From the NCBI RefSeq assembly GCF_958979055.1, contig NC_084898.1, positions 25,633,102-25,697,101 of the forward strand: a DNA stretch of 64,000 nt, in the 5' to 3' direction. Shown one piece after another: positions 34,901-47,026 of this stretch. The position numbers and the translations under genes are program-made. Origin of the DNA: Alnus glutinosa (Eukaryota > Streptophyta > Magnoliopsida > Fagales > Betulaceae). Each line of letters starts with the position of its first letter. Within the stretch, counting starts at the first letter, position 1. Under the pieces are notes generated by a model that saw nothing but the letters and a program-made list of their open reading frames with translations, searched no databases and was not told the DNA's origin.

Positions 34901-36206
34901 TCATCTCTTCCCAATATGAGACTTAGGTGTTACAGTATATGTCAGGATGCCTTGGACGACTAATTTCAATAATATCTCATTCCCTGCTTCTGACAAAAAT
35001 GTTACCTTATAATTGCTCATCCTCCTCCCGTTTATGTCTTAATGCTTTTGAAGAAGACACGCATTCTTGATCTTCCCACCATTGCTAGCAAACCAAGGTA
35101 TTTTTCAAAACACTTCGTAGCTTGTAGTCTTAAGAGTGTAGTTATTTGAAGTCTAGTATCTACCTTAGTGTTCCTGCTAAAAAAACAAAGAGGTTTTCTC
35201 TTTATTTAGTTTTTGCCCCAGCACCATCTCCTAGTTGTCCAGTACTTGATGTAATTCGTGACACTCTATAAGAGATGCTTTGCAAGAAAAGAGGTTGTCG
35301 TCTAAAAAATAAAACAAATGGTTAATCCTCACTCTCCCTCTGGCAATTGTACCCTTGTGAGTTTTCTATCCCTTTATGCCTTCTGCAGAAGTGCACTCAA
35401 TGTCTCAACACATATAATAAAACGAATATGAACATAGTGGGTCCCCCTGTCGAATGCTTATTGTAGGAACAACTCTTCCATCCAGCTCATCATTAATCAA
35501 TTGTATCCACCAATCGTCAAAACCCATATTTCGCATAATCCCCTCTAAGAAGCTCCATTCATCTCTATCATAAGTCTTGCTTATATATAATTTTAACACC
35601 ATATAGGTTGTTTTCCCCTTCAATATTGTGCTAATCTTATGTATGGTCTCAAAAGCTGCTAGGATATTGTTAGTGATAAGCCTCTTAGATATGACACACT
35701 TTGATTCGTGCAAATAATATGAGGGAGGATTTTTTTGAGTTTGTTAGCAAGAACCTTTGACATTAATTTATAAAGCACATTATAGAGGCTAATTGACCCA
35801 AAATCAATGATCTTTGAAGGTTGTTTGATTTTTGGGACAAGAACAATATGTGCTTTATTCATAGCATCATTCATCCTTCTAGAATTTAAACAACTTAGAA
35901 CAAACTGACATACCTATACTCCCACTATAGGCCAATATTTTTTAGAGAAGCACGATGCGAATTCATCAGGTCCTGTCGATTTCAACGAACACATTTGCGA
36001 CAAAGCCCAACTAATCTTATCCATGGTGAACTCCTTGGTTAGTTGTTCATTCATCTCCTAAGTAACTCGTCCATTCATCGCCTCTACACACACTTCAACC
36101 CCTGTATGTAGCAAATGAAGAAAATAAATTATGAAAATAATCAATGAACGATTTATTGATTTCTTGTGGCGGTCTTACAACAAGCACCCTCCGCACAAGG
36201 CTCTCC
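31905..36206 (-). mobile_element. 5'-truncated LINE (RT, zinc-binding and RNase H regions) with 12-bp TSD, hosting a nested TRIM array
   Basis: ACAAGGCTCTCC occurs at 31905-31916 and 36195-36206. The left copy is followed by a long T tract, so the element is on the minus strand. From right to left the minus-strand frames show reverse transcriptase (HIVLVPKIKQPSKIIDF near 35850; the motif-A region near 35570, with YISKTYDRDEW in place of the usual D-x-A-K-A-Y-D-R-V; GDPLCSYSF near 35430), then GILTYTMSLFMLPKGLCRDI around 34960/33450, then a zinc-binding segment near 32600-32870. Last comes an RNase H end (VNHVRSEANEVAHMLANKTL) near 32150. There are many stops and frameshifts. Without the nested 1.45 kb it is about 2.8 kb. 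Confidence 0.9.
33482..34939 (-). mobile_element. Tandem TRIM array: five LTRs and four internal domains, nested in LINE
   Basis: The array (33487-34934) starts TGTAA, ends TTACA and is flanked by a 5-bp TSD GTATA (33482-33486, 34935-34939). LTRs of about 208 bp lie at 33487-33695, 33803-34010, 34110-34317, 34418-34624 and 34727-34934. They are separated by internal domains of about 99-107 bp without ORFs. On the minus strand each internal domain begins AATGGTATCAGAGCC or a variant, a primer-binding site for initiator Met tRNA. It ends in a purine-rich tract (best at 34625-34640) directly before the next LTR. It splits the host LINE's reverse transcriptase. Confidence 0.92.
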
Positions 36207-36540
36207 ATTTTAAATTAAATGAATAGTATATCTTTTTTTATTAGAATTTTAAATTTTTGCATCTAGCGATGTACATGATTCTACATTATTTAAATTTGGA
36301 CGCAAATTTCCTGAAAACTAGTATATAAAAGGGATACATGTCATTTAAACCTTAAAAAATGATGTGAGAAGTACATCATATTAAAAAAAAACATGTGTTT
36401 TTGACATGCAAGGGAGACATGTCACTTTTAGAAGCTGGTTTGTAGAAAATTTATGTCTTTTAAATTTTTTAAAAGACTTGTTGACATTGACTCAATGTAC
36501 ACCATTAGATACACAAACTTTAAATCATGATCATAAAATG
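36207..36540. other. AT-rich spacer; nothing recognised
   Basis: Plain AT-rich DNA between the LINE and a small TRIM. Before the LINE inserted, this sequence would have lain directly upstream of the ABCE core promoter. Confidence 0.5.
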
Positions 36541-36910
36541 AATAGTGTTAAGATGCAAAAGTGACTCTCTGCTTACGTGGACGACTCTTAAAACATGACT
36601 CGAGAGGTGTGATTTTGAATGCCATAAAAAGCTTTGACTTTCCTCATTAAACACCAATGATTTTCACATGAGATGGTCCAAGGCCCGATCCAACAAATTG
36701 TATCAGAGCCAAGGTCATAGGTTAAAGTCGTGGGAGCGTGACATTGATGGAGGGATTGTTGGGGTGCAAAAGTGCCGCTCTGCTCGTGTGACGGCTCTTA
36801 GAACATACATTGCGGGGTGCATTTTTAATGCCATAAAATGGTTTGTCTTCTCTCCCTAAACACCAATTGGTTTTCAGATAAGATGGTTAAATGTCTAACC
36901 CAACAAATAT
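36541..36910 (+). mobile_element. 360-bp TRIM with 150-bp LTRs
   Basis: LTRs at 36546-36695 and 36757-36905 both start TGTT and end CAACA and share GATGCAAAAGTG / GGTGCAAAAGTG and TTTCA(C/G)A(T)GATGG blocks. The 61-bp interior begins AATTGTATCAGAGCC, an initiator-Met-tRNA-type primer-binding site, and ends GGAGGGAT just before LTR 2. The flanks AATAG and AATAT are a probable 5-bp TSD with one change. It is unrelated in sequence to the tandem array. Confidence 0.85.
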
Positions 36911-37081
36911 TATCTATTTCATTTGAAATTGAGATAATCTCATTCCTTGGCTTTTGAAGTTGGAATAGGCTAAAGTAAAATTACAGTTCATCCTTGGTGA
37001 CGATTAGTGTTCGTGTATCGGGTTTGAATTGTGTCAAGATATTAATATAAAACTATATAAACTAATCATAACCCTACCAAT

Positions 37082-37438
37082 TTAATTAAAGGGAAAATTG
37101 CACAATTGGTTCATGTAATTGGCCTAAATTACAAATCGCTTCCTCTAGTATCAAAATTAATTCAGAGATCTTTCTGGTTAACTTAATTTACAATTCGCTC
37201 CCCGGAGTCAAATTTCATTAAAAATTTTGATAGATTCCGTTAGGCGTGGCCGTTAGCGCCAATAAGATGACGACAAGTGTCGATCATAATAAAAAAAAAT
37301 ATTCAAAATATAAATACATAAAACTTAACCATATATATATATATATATATATATAAAATAGAAAATGGATGGTTGGTTGGGGTGGCCCCTTTTTCTCTTT
37401 TCTTTTTTTAAAAAAATATTTAAGTATTATTTATTTTA

Positions 37439-37498
<60 letters not shown>

Positions 37499-37700
37499 AT
37501 TATGATCGACACGTGTCGCCATCTTATAGGCGCTGACGTGGCGCCTAACAGAATCCGTCAAAGTTTTTAACGGAATTTGACTCCAATGAGTGATTTGTAA
37601 ATTAAGTCAACCACAAGAATTTCTAAATTAATGCCAGAGGGAGTGATTTATAATTTAGTTAAACCATAGGGACTAATGGTGCAATTTTTCATTAATTAAA
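37082..37700. mobile_element. 601-bp fold-back element (MULE-type MITE) with 9-bp TSD
   Basis: TTAATTAAA flanks the element (37082-37090, 37692-37700). The body (37091-37691) is a large imperfect inverted repeat with arms of about 200 bases (GGGAAAATTGCAC..., CGACACGTGTCG region). The centre is AT-rich with (TA)n tracts at about 37331-37354 and 37442-37494. No ORF. Confidence 0.85.
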
Positions 37701-37950
37701 CAAGTCAGATCCTTCAACCCTAATCCACTAATTTCGTGTTAAGTTCGAGTCAAGTTTGTGGGTTGTGTTAAAAATTGCTAGCCCCAAATATCGCCTGTCA
37801 AGTTTAGGTTGTGTTGAGACATGAATATAAAATTATATAAGTCAACCCTAACACGACTCATTTAATTAAACAAGTCAGACTTCTAAATCTTAACTCGCTA
37901 ATTTCGTGTCGGGTTCGTATCAGGTTTGCGAATCATATAAAAAATTGTCA
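37701..37950. repeat. Two partial units of an about 170-bp tandem repeat
   Basis: AATTAAACAAGTCAGA recurs at about 37694 and 37864, each followed by a CTAATTTCGTGT segment. A further partial match lies left of the fold-back element at about 37015-37090, so that element probably inserted into this repeat. Confidence 0.55.
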
Positions 37951-38264
37951 TTCCTAAATTTATAATTGAGTTGGCATCGTCCATATATAATTTAAAAAGT
38001 TATATTTTACTCATTGAAGATTTAATTACATTTATTTTAAAAAACTAAAAATTTATTTTTCTAAATTTTAACATAATCTAAAATCATTGTCTCAATTTCT
38101 AAAATTAACAAATATCTATATAGTTTTTCCCTATACAAATCGCTCCCCCCCCCCCCCCGCGGCTGTTTCATCCAAAAAACCGAAACGAATATGTGGCATC
38201 GTCACCTTTACCAAGTCACAAATGCCATGTAGTCAGTGAACATGTCATACCCATCACCAATGTA

Positions 38265-38266
38265 AA

Positions 38267-38335
<69 letters not shown>
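38265..38335. repeat. Compound (CT)n(TA)n microsatellite
   Basis: A run of CT units is followed directly by TA units. A (C)n tract at about 38145-38158 lies just before it. The region 37951-38930 is otherwise AT-rich, without recognised features. Confidence 0.85.
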
Positions 38336-38339
<4 letters not shown>

Positions 38340-38934
38340 CATGAGGTTGCAACCATCCTTTTATTGGTGGAGTCAGAATTTTAGTTTATGGGAGACAAAA
38401 TTAAAAAATAGAGTTAGAACAAATTTTTTTTTACAAATTTTAAAATATATAAATAACAAATAAATAAGCAATTAAAAAAATTAATTATTGTTTAATACAT
38501 ATAAATGTAACATATAATTTATTTATATTTTTTATGCCTCACGTTAATTTATTCAGTTTTTCTCGATAAGTTTTCATATTCTAAAATCGCTGCATGAAAT
38601 TTAATTATCCTAGTGGTGATTGCGCTTGTTTTTTTAAACGAAAAATGCTAAAACTTTAAGAAATAGATATAAATACAAAATTATATTCACTAGCTTGTTT
38701 GTAGGCAATTCCAACATATAAAAGAAATAGCTACAAAAACACAGATGAGATTAAGTTGTCAAACATGTAAAATTAAGTTCGCCTCCCATTCTTACGAGGA
38801 GGTGGAATTCATCAAGTTTTTTTACGAAATTTGATAGCAGAAAAGAATTTGTTATTTATGCATACACTAGAGAGGTTTCAGAATAATTTGATAGCACTAG
38901 AAACTTGTTGAAAATCAAGTAAATTACAATGACT

Positions 38935-39390
38935 AATTTTACATTTGGAGGGTGAGGTTGTTGCAGCTTTTTCCTCCTCTATACCTTATGTACAAGATCC
39001 ATATGGTGCAGAGGCAGTAGCAGTGTGGAGGACAGTACTCTCCTGTTGTGATAGGGGCATACAGCGGGTTATATTGGAGGCTGACTATTTGCATGTGACT
39101 CTTTGAGGACTCCAGGACAATGCTGCATAAATTGCCTTTTTTTTTTTTTTTTTCTTTTATTTATTTATTTATTTATTTATTATTATTATTATTATTATTT
39201 TTTATGTTCGCCACATTCGGAGGAAAGCCAATAAAGTAGCTAATTTGTTAGCTAAAAATATGTTAATGACCATGGAAGATATAGTCTGGATGGGGATTCT
39301 CCCTCCTTTATTTAGAGCATTATACTTGCTGAGCAAGTTTCTTCTATTTGATATGGAGTATAAGATCATCTTTTTTTAAAAAAAAATATT
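38935..39390 (+). mobile_element. LINE 3' fragment: RNase H-like region
   Basis: Plus-strand frames read EVVAAFSSSIPYV, GAEAVAVWRTVLSC, then VRHIRRKANKVANLLAKNML and a C-terminal LLSKF segment. They match in style the RNase H end near 32150 on the other strand. A TTTAAA / poly(A) run at about 39373-39388 may be its tail. A simple T/TTA tract (39138-39200) interrupts it. Confidence 0.65.
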
Positions 39391-39799
39391 TGCATTTTTT
39401 TACATTACTAGGTGCATAACATAAAACATTTATTACAAAAGTATAAGGTCGAACATAATAAGTGTTAAGCACGAATATAAAAAGGTATTTCTTTCGTGCA
39501 TCAAGACACTTATTAAATACAAAAATAAAAAATAAAAAAAAAATTATGGCATGATAAATGATCCAATGATCCATGTGCAATTGAAATTCCCTCTTATCCA
39601 TTCATTTAATTTGAAATGGTGTGGATCCTATTCCATCTAAACAATGCAATCCGGCTTCCTAGTCCGCTGCTTCAAAACCTTTAAAAAAAAAAAAAAAAAA
39701 AAAGAAGCAAAAGGCTCAAGAAAGAATACTCTCAACCATACCATCTTCCAAACAAAAAGTTTTAAACGACGGTTCAGCTTGAGTTTTCAGAGAGCTTTT

Positions 39800-40740
39800 C
39801 ATCAAGATTTGGGGAGAAGGGAGGGTGCGAGAGGGGAGAGAGAGCTAATGAGGTGATATGTGGATTTGGTTAAGAAAACACCAGTGGTGGAAGGGGTCCA
39901 GAGAAAAGAGTCAGAGTGGGAACGAATTGTAATTTTTAAAATTTTAGAAGTAATAGTGGGATCGAACAAGAAATGCAAGATATTTAGCTTCCAGGACATG
40001 ATAGGGAAGTGAGTAAGATCAGAAATGACTAAGGCGTGATTAGACGGGACATAAGCCAATCTTGATATAGGTTTAAAAGATGGGGATGTTGGAATCTATG
40101 GTGCTGACTATATAGGAAGGCTTGAGTTATTATGAGGAATAAAACAAGTTCCAGCAGATATGATAGGGAAAGTAGCATTGAAGAGGAGCATAGAAGGAAT
40201 CCAAGAGAATTCCATACATGAATTTTATTCCCAACTGAAACATACCAACAAGCACCTTTTTCTAGTACATTCCAATTCTTCAACAAGCCTTTCCAAATCC
40301 AAGAAGATTGAGGATTAACTGGAGCATCCAAAAAAGAGATATCACTAGGAAGATATTTACCTTTGAGAACTTCAACCCATAACATAGATTCCTTGGAAAG
40401 CAATTTCCATCCCATCCTCGCAAGAAGAGAATTGTTAATGAACTCCATAGAGCAAATGCCTAGACCACCCAAAGCTTTAGGTTGACATATGCTATCCCAA
40501 GATAAGAAAGAGAGATTGTGTTTCTCATCTTGAGGAAAGCCTCACCAGAATTTCTTAAGAATCGAATTGATCTCCAAATAAACGTGCATATGTGTTAGCT
40601 AAATGGGTCGCTACTCACCTTGTGTTTGGTAGCATTCCCACAGGTTTTCCCATTCTCTCTTCCATCATGATCAAGAATGGGAAGAACCCTTCCTTATAAC
40701 CTTTTTCCTATTCAATTAAAAAAAAAAGAAAAAAAAAGAA
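39800..40740. mobile_element. LINE with inverted 5' part (possible twin-primed insertion)
   Basis: From 40582 down to about 39800 the minus strand encodes a reverse-transcriptase C-terminal region (LSWDSICQPKALGGLGICSMEF, then LLARMGWKLL; frameshift near 40050). Directly abutting it, at about 40594-40740 on the plus strand, is a LINE C-terminus (LAKWVATHLVFGSIPTGFP) followed by poly(A). Opposite orientation of the upstream part and tail part in one block is what twin priming produces. No TSD was found. Confidence 0.6.
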
Positions 40741-41872
40741 GTTAAAAATGGGTTGGATTACAAACATTTTTTTTAAAACAATTTAGTGTGGCTTATAAAA
40801 TATTAGGTAAATATAAAATAAATCTTTGAGTAAACTCGATCGCCAAAACAGATTACTCCCTAAGCTTTTAATTTTGTTTTTGAAAACCTTTATAGTTTTT
40901 CGAGATTTTCCGCTAGGCTTGAAAACAAACCCACTCATGCATCCTCGGCCACCCTTTAACGTCTCTTCCTTTCTTGCAGTTCCACCTCTGGCTGGCGGCG
41001 TACGATCATTATGTTAACAGGTTATATAAAGAGATCGAAGTGATTAAACAGATAGTGAATATGCAGGGAAGGCGTTTATGTTGATTACTGGAACAATATT
41101 ACAAGATAACTATCAAGTATTTATGTATCAACAACATTTTGTAGATCAATTATATAACACGATTAACATCATAATTAGTTTTACAAGCTAGCTGTGAAAT
41201 TGTACAAAATGAACTTGAAGGAACCATCACTGTGGTGTCTAGCTTGTTTGGAAATTCTGTTACCTAGAGGGCTAGCTGCTAGCATGTGGAACTGCATGCA
41301 AGATGTGAGTAGTAGTCAGATGGGCAAAAGTTTCTGCCCTCGACCAACTATATCAGAACAGACTGATGAATTTCGTTATGGAATTAGTGAACAAAAACAT
41401 CATCTTGACTATGAACTTGCTCAAAATGTACCAGTTGAAACCAACTTTATGGTACCCTAGAGGTGGGAGGTGGCTCGTGCGGCCCCCCAACATCTGGAGC
41501 TGGCCCGCGCGGCCAACCCTCCTAAATTTCTTTTGGGTTGGGTTGGGGGTGGCCAGGGGTAGGGTGCCCCCATTCGGTATCATTTTTAAAAATATATATA
41601 CATATTTTAGATTTAGGGTAACCAGTAAACAGCTCTACACGGCATGCATAGGCCGGGAAGAAGAAGAACAGAAGTTGTACATCTCAGCAGGCCTAGATGA
41701 TCTGTATGCGACAAATAATAGAAGAAACATATATATCGTAATTATGTCAGCCTGCAACTTCCGCAAATACTTGCAACAGAAATCATACAAAAGTATGGTT
41801 TATTTATAGAAAACCAGGATCAGAAATTGTCTTATAGAGTCAACAAGACTGAATTCACCCCCATAAACGGGA
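40741..41872. other. Spacer downstream of the glycine-rich gene; no gene recognised
   Basis: It contains a short GC-rich block (about 41455-41580) unlike its surroundings and small open frames without recognisable domains (for example 41194-41460 on the plus strand). The right end is the 3' UTR of the glycine-rich gene. Confidence 0.45.
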
Positions 41873-42927
<1,055 letters not shown>

Positions 42928-43650
42928 TCAGCAAAGGACTGATGCAGCCAAATCAAAGAGAGATAATTAACATATTACGCCAAGTTTTGAAAACAAAAAA
43001 AGACAAAAAGTACCAAGATCTGAAATAGAGAGGCATGCAAACATGAATATCAAACTGTAATCTATGATGCTGAAATATTATGCCTGGGGGCACCGTAATA
43101 GCGCTTGTTTAGTAAGAATAACAAAGATTATACATGTTTTCATCTCAAATTGGTTTAGAGATCTTTGTGGGCAAAAGTGCTTAATCTAGCCTCCTTCAGC
43201 TGAGAGTTCCCTTTGCATATGTTTACACAATTCAAATTGAAGGATGAACACAGAAAGCTTGATATTTAGGTTTATGACCTCAAATATTCCACCAAAATTC
43301 TACCCATTTTTCATGAATTTAGCAAATAACTTGAGCTTCAAATGAAAAAACGCAATCCTTCCATTCGGTCTAATTCACAACCACATAAATCATGTAGATC
43401 CTAATGCAGAGCAACTTTTTAATGTACGGGATGATTATGGTTGAGGTCGTGTATCCCAGGAAGGTTCAAGGTTGTGTATAGCGTGAAAACAGAAAATAAA
43501 TTATCCAAATTCACCCATGCATATGCAAAACAACAAAGACAGAAATTTACACAAGAGTTTCAATCTCTATGATCGGAAAACAAATAACTTCCTGTTCCAC
43601 AAATCTGACTACAAAAAACAAACAAACAGAAAGAGGGATCGAGCGCTTAC

Positions 43651-43676
43651 CGATTGTTGTTTGATTGGAATCCGAT

Positions 43677-43724
<48 letters not shown>

Positions 43725-43900
43725 ATTGTAGACTATGACTTATGGGAGCAGCTATATTGCTATATTTGATGAAAACGCGGACGCGGAATGTACGCGTCCA
43801 AGGCATAAATTGCGCGCGCCTCAACGAGCACAACTCGACGCGTGGTTGCCATCCATAAAGTCGACGATATCTTAATCCCGATTCCCGACGATATCTCAAA
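43651..43900 (-). promoter_or_regulatory. Non-coding first exon and promoter block of the glycine-rich gene
   Basis: The first exon ends AACAATCG at 43651 before a GTAAGC donor. A (GA)n run lies at 43680-43719. Upstream is a CGCG-rich island (43775-43860) with ACGCGT twice, GCGCGC and GACGCGTGG. The same island and donor recur upstream of IPK2 copies at 48564-48800 and 57411-57600. CGCG-type motifs are known CAMTA sites; binding here is inference. Confidence 0.6.
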
Positions 43901-44350
43901 GGCGAATCTCTATTTTAGTTTTATTTTTATTTTCTCACAATGCCATATATAATAGTATAATACAAAGTATCTTCTTTGTTATTTTCTTCGTCACGTTTTT
44001 ACATAACTCAATAATAGCAGTTAAAATTACTATTAAATCCAAAATTTATTAGTGCATGATTCATCCAAAATCTATTAGTGTCTTCTCTTTTATTTTTTGT
44101 TGGCAAAAATATTTTAATTTGACATAAAGGTGAAAATAATTTTAAATATTTTATCATCAGTGTTTTATATTTTAAATTATTAATTAATATATTTTTATTT
44201 ATATAAAAAGAAAAAAAAAAAATCAGACAAAAAGTAGTTGCCAATCGAACTGATAATTGTCAAATATGACCAACTTTGTCGTGCTCTGAATGTTTCCTTC
44301 GTTCGTAAGCATCCTTTTCTACGATTTTCTTGGAACCATGCTGTCTATAT
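43901..44350. repeat. Upstream block shared by all duplicated units
   Basis: AT-rich sequence (TTTTATTTTCTCACAATGCC, AATTTGACATAAAGGTGAAA, TTGCCAATCGAA, CCATGCTGTCTATAT). It recurs at 48785-49080, 53400-53960 and, split by insertions, 60235-61440. It marks the distal end of each unit. Confidence 0.75.
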
Positions 44351-45004
44351 AATATGATGATAAATTCCATTAAGATATATAATGATTAATAGAAATATAG
44401 AATGGCAATTAGTTTACGAAAACGGCGGCAGCAGCAAGCAATCCGTCACGGTTCGCGAATTGCACTTTGTGCCTGTGGATAGCAATATAAAGCTTCATGC
44501 TCACAAAGCTCCTTAAATACTACATGCTCATATAAAACTAAAAAGATAAACTCTTCAATGACCGATGAGCTTCTGGTCAGTCGTGAATCGTGATGCCAAT
44601 GCACCATTTTGAAAACCTCAAGAGCTGAAAGCCAGAAGTTCAAGCCAAGTGTGTTATGAATATATATGTCTATCATGACCCTGCAAGATGACACTGAAGA
44701 CCTATCAATTGCAGCCTACATTCATTAAGAGCTTGTTTGAGATTGCATTAAAGAGTTTAAAAAGTGTTTTTAATACATAAAAAGCTGTGTGCTAAGCAAA
44801 AATTAGTCTGTTTGGTAAAAAACTTAAAAATCATTTTGCTCTAAAAAAGCTCAGAAATGTGATTCGGAAACGCTTGAAAATGAGACTTTTTCTAAAAAGC
44901 TTTTTCTATAGAGAAAAGCTCTATATGCAAGTTCTTCAGTGTACGAGACCACAGCTTCAAGAACATGATTGTACCTGGTGTTATTTTTCACAACGCATCA
45001 TTAG
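44351..45004. other. Intergenic; one segment shared with 63470-63550
   Basis: Bases about 44390-44466 (GGCAATTAGTTTACGAAAAC ... TTCGCGAATTGCAC) recur at about 63473-63550 near the ETR1 gene. No coding region was recognised. Confidence 0.5.
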
Positions 45005-45150
45005 ACACAGATTTTAAATATGATACAAAAACATAGGTAACTGGGGTGTTTTTCTGCTCTCGACCACCTTTTCAACCTCTGCAGAAAAATATGAGGAAGT
45101 TCCTCCGAAGTAATTTGTTTTGTCTTAATCAGTTCTCCTAATTCAAGAAC
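45005..45150 (-). pseudogene. Amidase-signature enzyme fragment (one exon start)
   Basis: After an acceptor (ATTAG|GTTCTTG) the minus strand reads VLELGELIKTKQITSEELPH then IFLQRLKRW, which matches the N-terminal region of plant amidase / glutamyl-tRNA amidotransferase A-like proteins. It then degenerates into unrelated residues and a stop. No further amidase exons were recognised, so this is a relic or a gene broken by the local duplications. Confidence 0.6.
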
Positions 45151-46250
45151 CTAATGAACAAGCAATAAAAAATTAGAAATTAGACAAGATGAAGGAAAAT
45201 AATGAGACAGATCGCGGGGGTTGGGACCAGAGGGAGGAGCACCACAACAACAAACTTACACTCATTAAGCCATGAAGGCAATATCTTCTTCACTTTCTGG
45301 TCTCTTAGTGCCAGAGATAGAAGGATAATTAAATATTTTGCTTATTCATTGTTGTTGCTCATTGTCCCACTTAGGATTGAACACCAGAGAAGATGGATTA
45401 TGCAGTCCTCCATTACCAGAAGGAACTAATTTCCGATTGGCTCTGATTAGAGGGATATTAAACTCTTTCCCAACCTTGACAATCTCCAGAATCTAAACTA
45501 GATAGAGATATTACATAATTTTGGGTTAAAACTTTCCATTACAACATGGATTACTTCAAATATATAAAGTGACAGAAAAATACCTGAGTTACAAGTTCGA
45601 CGAAGTCACCTTTTTATTGTTGAGGAAGTTGGTATCAAATAACTCAAATGCAAATCTAAAGGATGCAACTTCACTTATCTTTACTGTTGTTCTTACTGCC
45701 TGATCAAAGAACACAAGATAAATGTATGTATGAAATGTGATAAATTGAGATAGAGCAGCTGTACTGTCTTAGTATTCATTAGGTGTTACCTGATTGTAAA
45801 GATATCTGAATAAACCTGGACTTTCTAACAGAACATTTTCCAGATTTTTTTATAGGATCTCACCTGCTTTACGTATGTTAGGGTGCAAAAACATATATCT
45901 TTATTTTTATATGAAATATGCAAGGATCAGGGATTAAATAGATCTTATCATGGACTCTCACCACTGTGAGTCCTAAAATCATTAGCGATATCCAGGTTAT
46001 CAAAAAGCAATCCATCTTGAAACCTTGATGTGGTGAAAATTCAACTAAACTCAACTCTACAAGTCTTAGTAGAGCTTTCACCACTTTAAGTCCAAAAGAT
46101 ATGTCACAAATCCGACTAGTCGTGATAATTATTGCACTTACATTGCCCACAAATTCATGCCAGTACTAATAGAAACTTTTTGTATCAATTTTATTGTTAG
46201 ACACATAAAAGTAATGTCTTCGTATGTGGAGATGATACATTTCTGAAATT
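45151..46250. other. Spacer with no recognised gene
   Basis: It contains short open stretches on the minus strand (for example KISEVASFRFAFELFDTNFL near 45620-45700) that I cannot assign. From about 46095 it is homologous to 49075 onward and to 62294-62340, the left edge of the duplicated unit. Confidence 0.4.
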
Positions 46251-46254
46251 ACTA

Positions 46255-46620
46255 ACCGTATAGACCTGTGAACCCAGTCAGAGTCACATTTTCCATGCGA
46301 TTAATCTTCGATCCTGAAGGAAAGATTAGTCGCCTCACTAGCTTATCTATTAAATCTGAATCAGGCTCGAACATAGCATCAGTGACTGTCACCACCCCTG
46401 GATTATGGCTATTAAGCACTGAGAAAATTGTATCAAGGTCAGACCCAACATTAAACCAAAAAGTGAAGCAGACACCGGGGAAACACAAACATGTTGCCTT
46501 CCCTTAGAACCTTCTGGAACAGTTTGTTTCTGGTATCAATAAATCCGGCAATAATAGCACCGTTGCTGACATACAACATCTCAGAAGCCCTTGGGTGGGA
46601 ATGGGGTGTTACCAGGCCAT
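46255..46620 (-). pseudogene. Germin-like protein (cupin) fragment with frameshift
   Basis: The minus strand reads GLVTPHSHPRASEMLYVSNG, then AIIAGFIDTRNKLFQKVLRE, NMFVFPRCLLHF, a 1-base shift near 46450, and NVGSDLDTIFSVLNSHNPGV. This is germin motif 1 (H-x-H-x4-E, G) and motif 2 (P-R-x-L-L-H-F-x-x-N) in the right order. The N-terminal half is missing. Pieces of the same sequence recur at 49600-49720 and 55343-55625, so it travelled with the duplicated unit. Confidence 0.75.
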
Positions 46621-47026
46621 CCACATTATGTTAGCAGTATAATGCGCAAAAATGCAAGGACAGATCATGAGAAACTACATGGCAAACCATGTAGTGGGAA
46701 TAAGACTGGTAAATTTTACTACTAATGTCGCAAGCAGGGAAAATCAAAATTCAATCCTTTTGTGTATCAACATATATTGGTCCAATCCAGAAGTGCAACA
46801 GTAGCATTGCGGGGAAAACAGTTTTAAGATCAATTCATTGAAACAGCCTCATCAATGTCAATAAAAATATAAGGCCCAATAAAGTAGAAAGTAATCCAAG
46901 CCTAAACACTTTAGATTTCAGAATCCCACAATACAAGCCTGTTCATTTCTGAATGGTCACAACTGGTACAAATACAGTTCTTAGGGTCTGGCCAAGAAGC
47001 TTTGGCTGTGTCCTCATCCGAGCAGG

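Noticed and set aside
33487-34934. Regular repeats of about 310 bp that could be taken for a satellite or a CRISPR-like array
   Set aside because: Unit size, LTR-type ends, primer-binding sites, purine tracts and one flanking 5-bp TSD identify it as a tandem TRIM.
44446-44694. 82-codon minus-strand ORF
   Set aside because: No recognisable domain, and part of it lies in a segment repeated near 63.5 kb in non-coding context.
45878-46150. 90-codon minus-strand ORF possibly belonging to the amidase or germin-like relics
   Set aside because: Neither family pattern is visible in it, and I could not link it to the neighbouring fragments.
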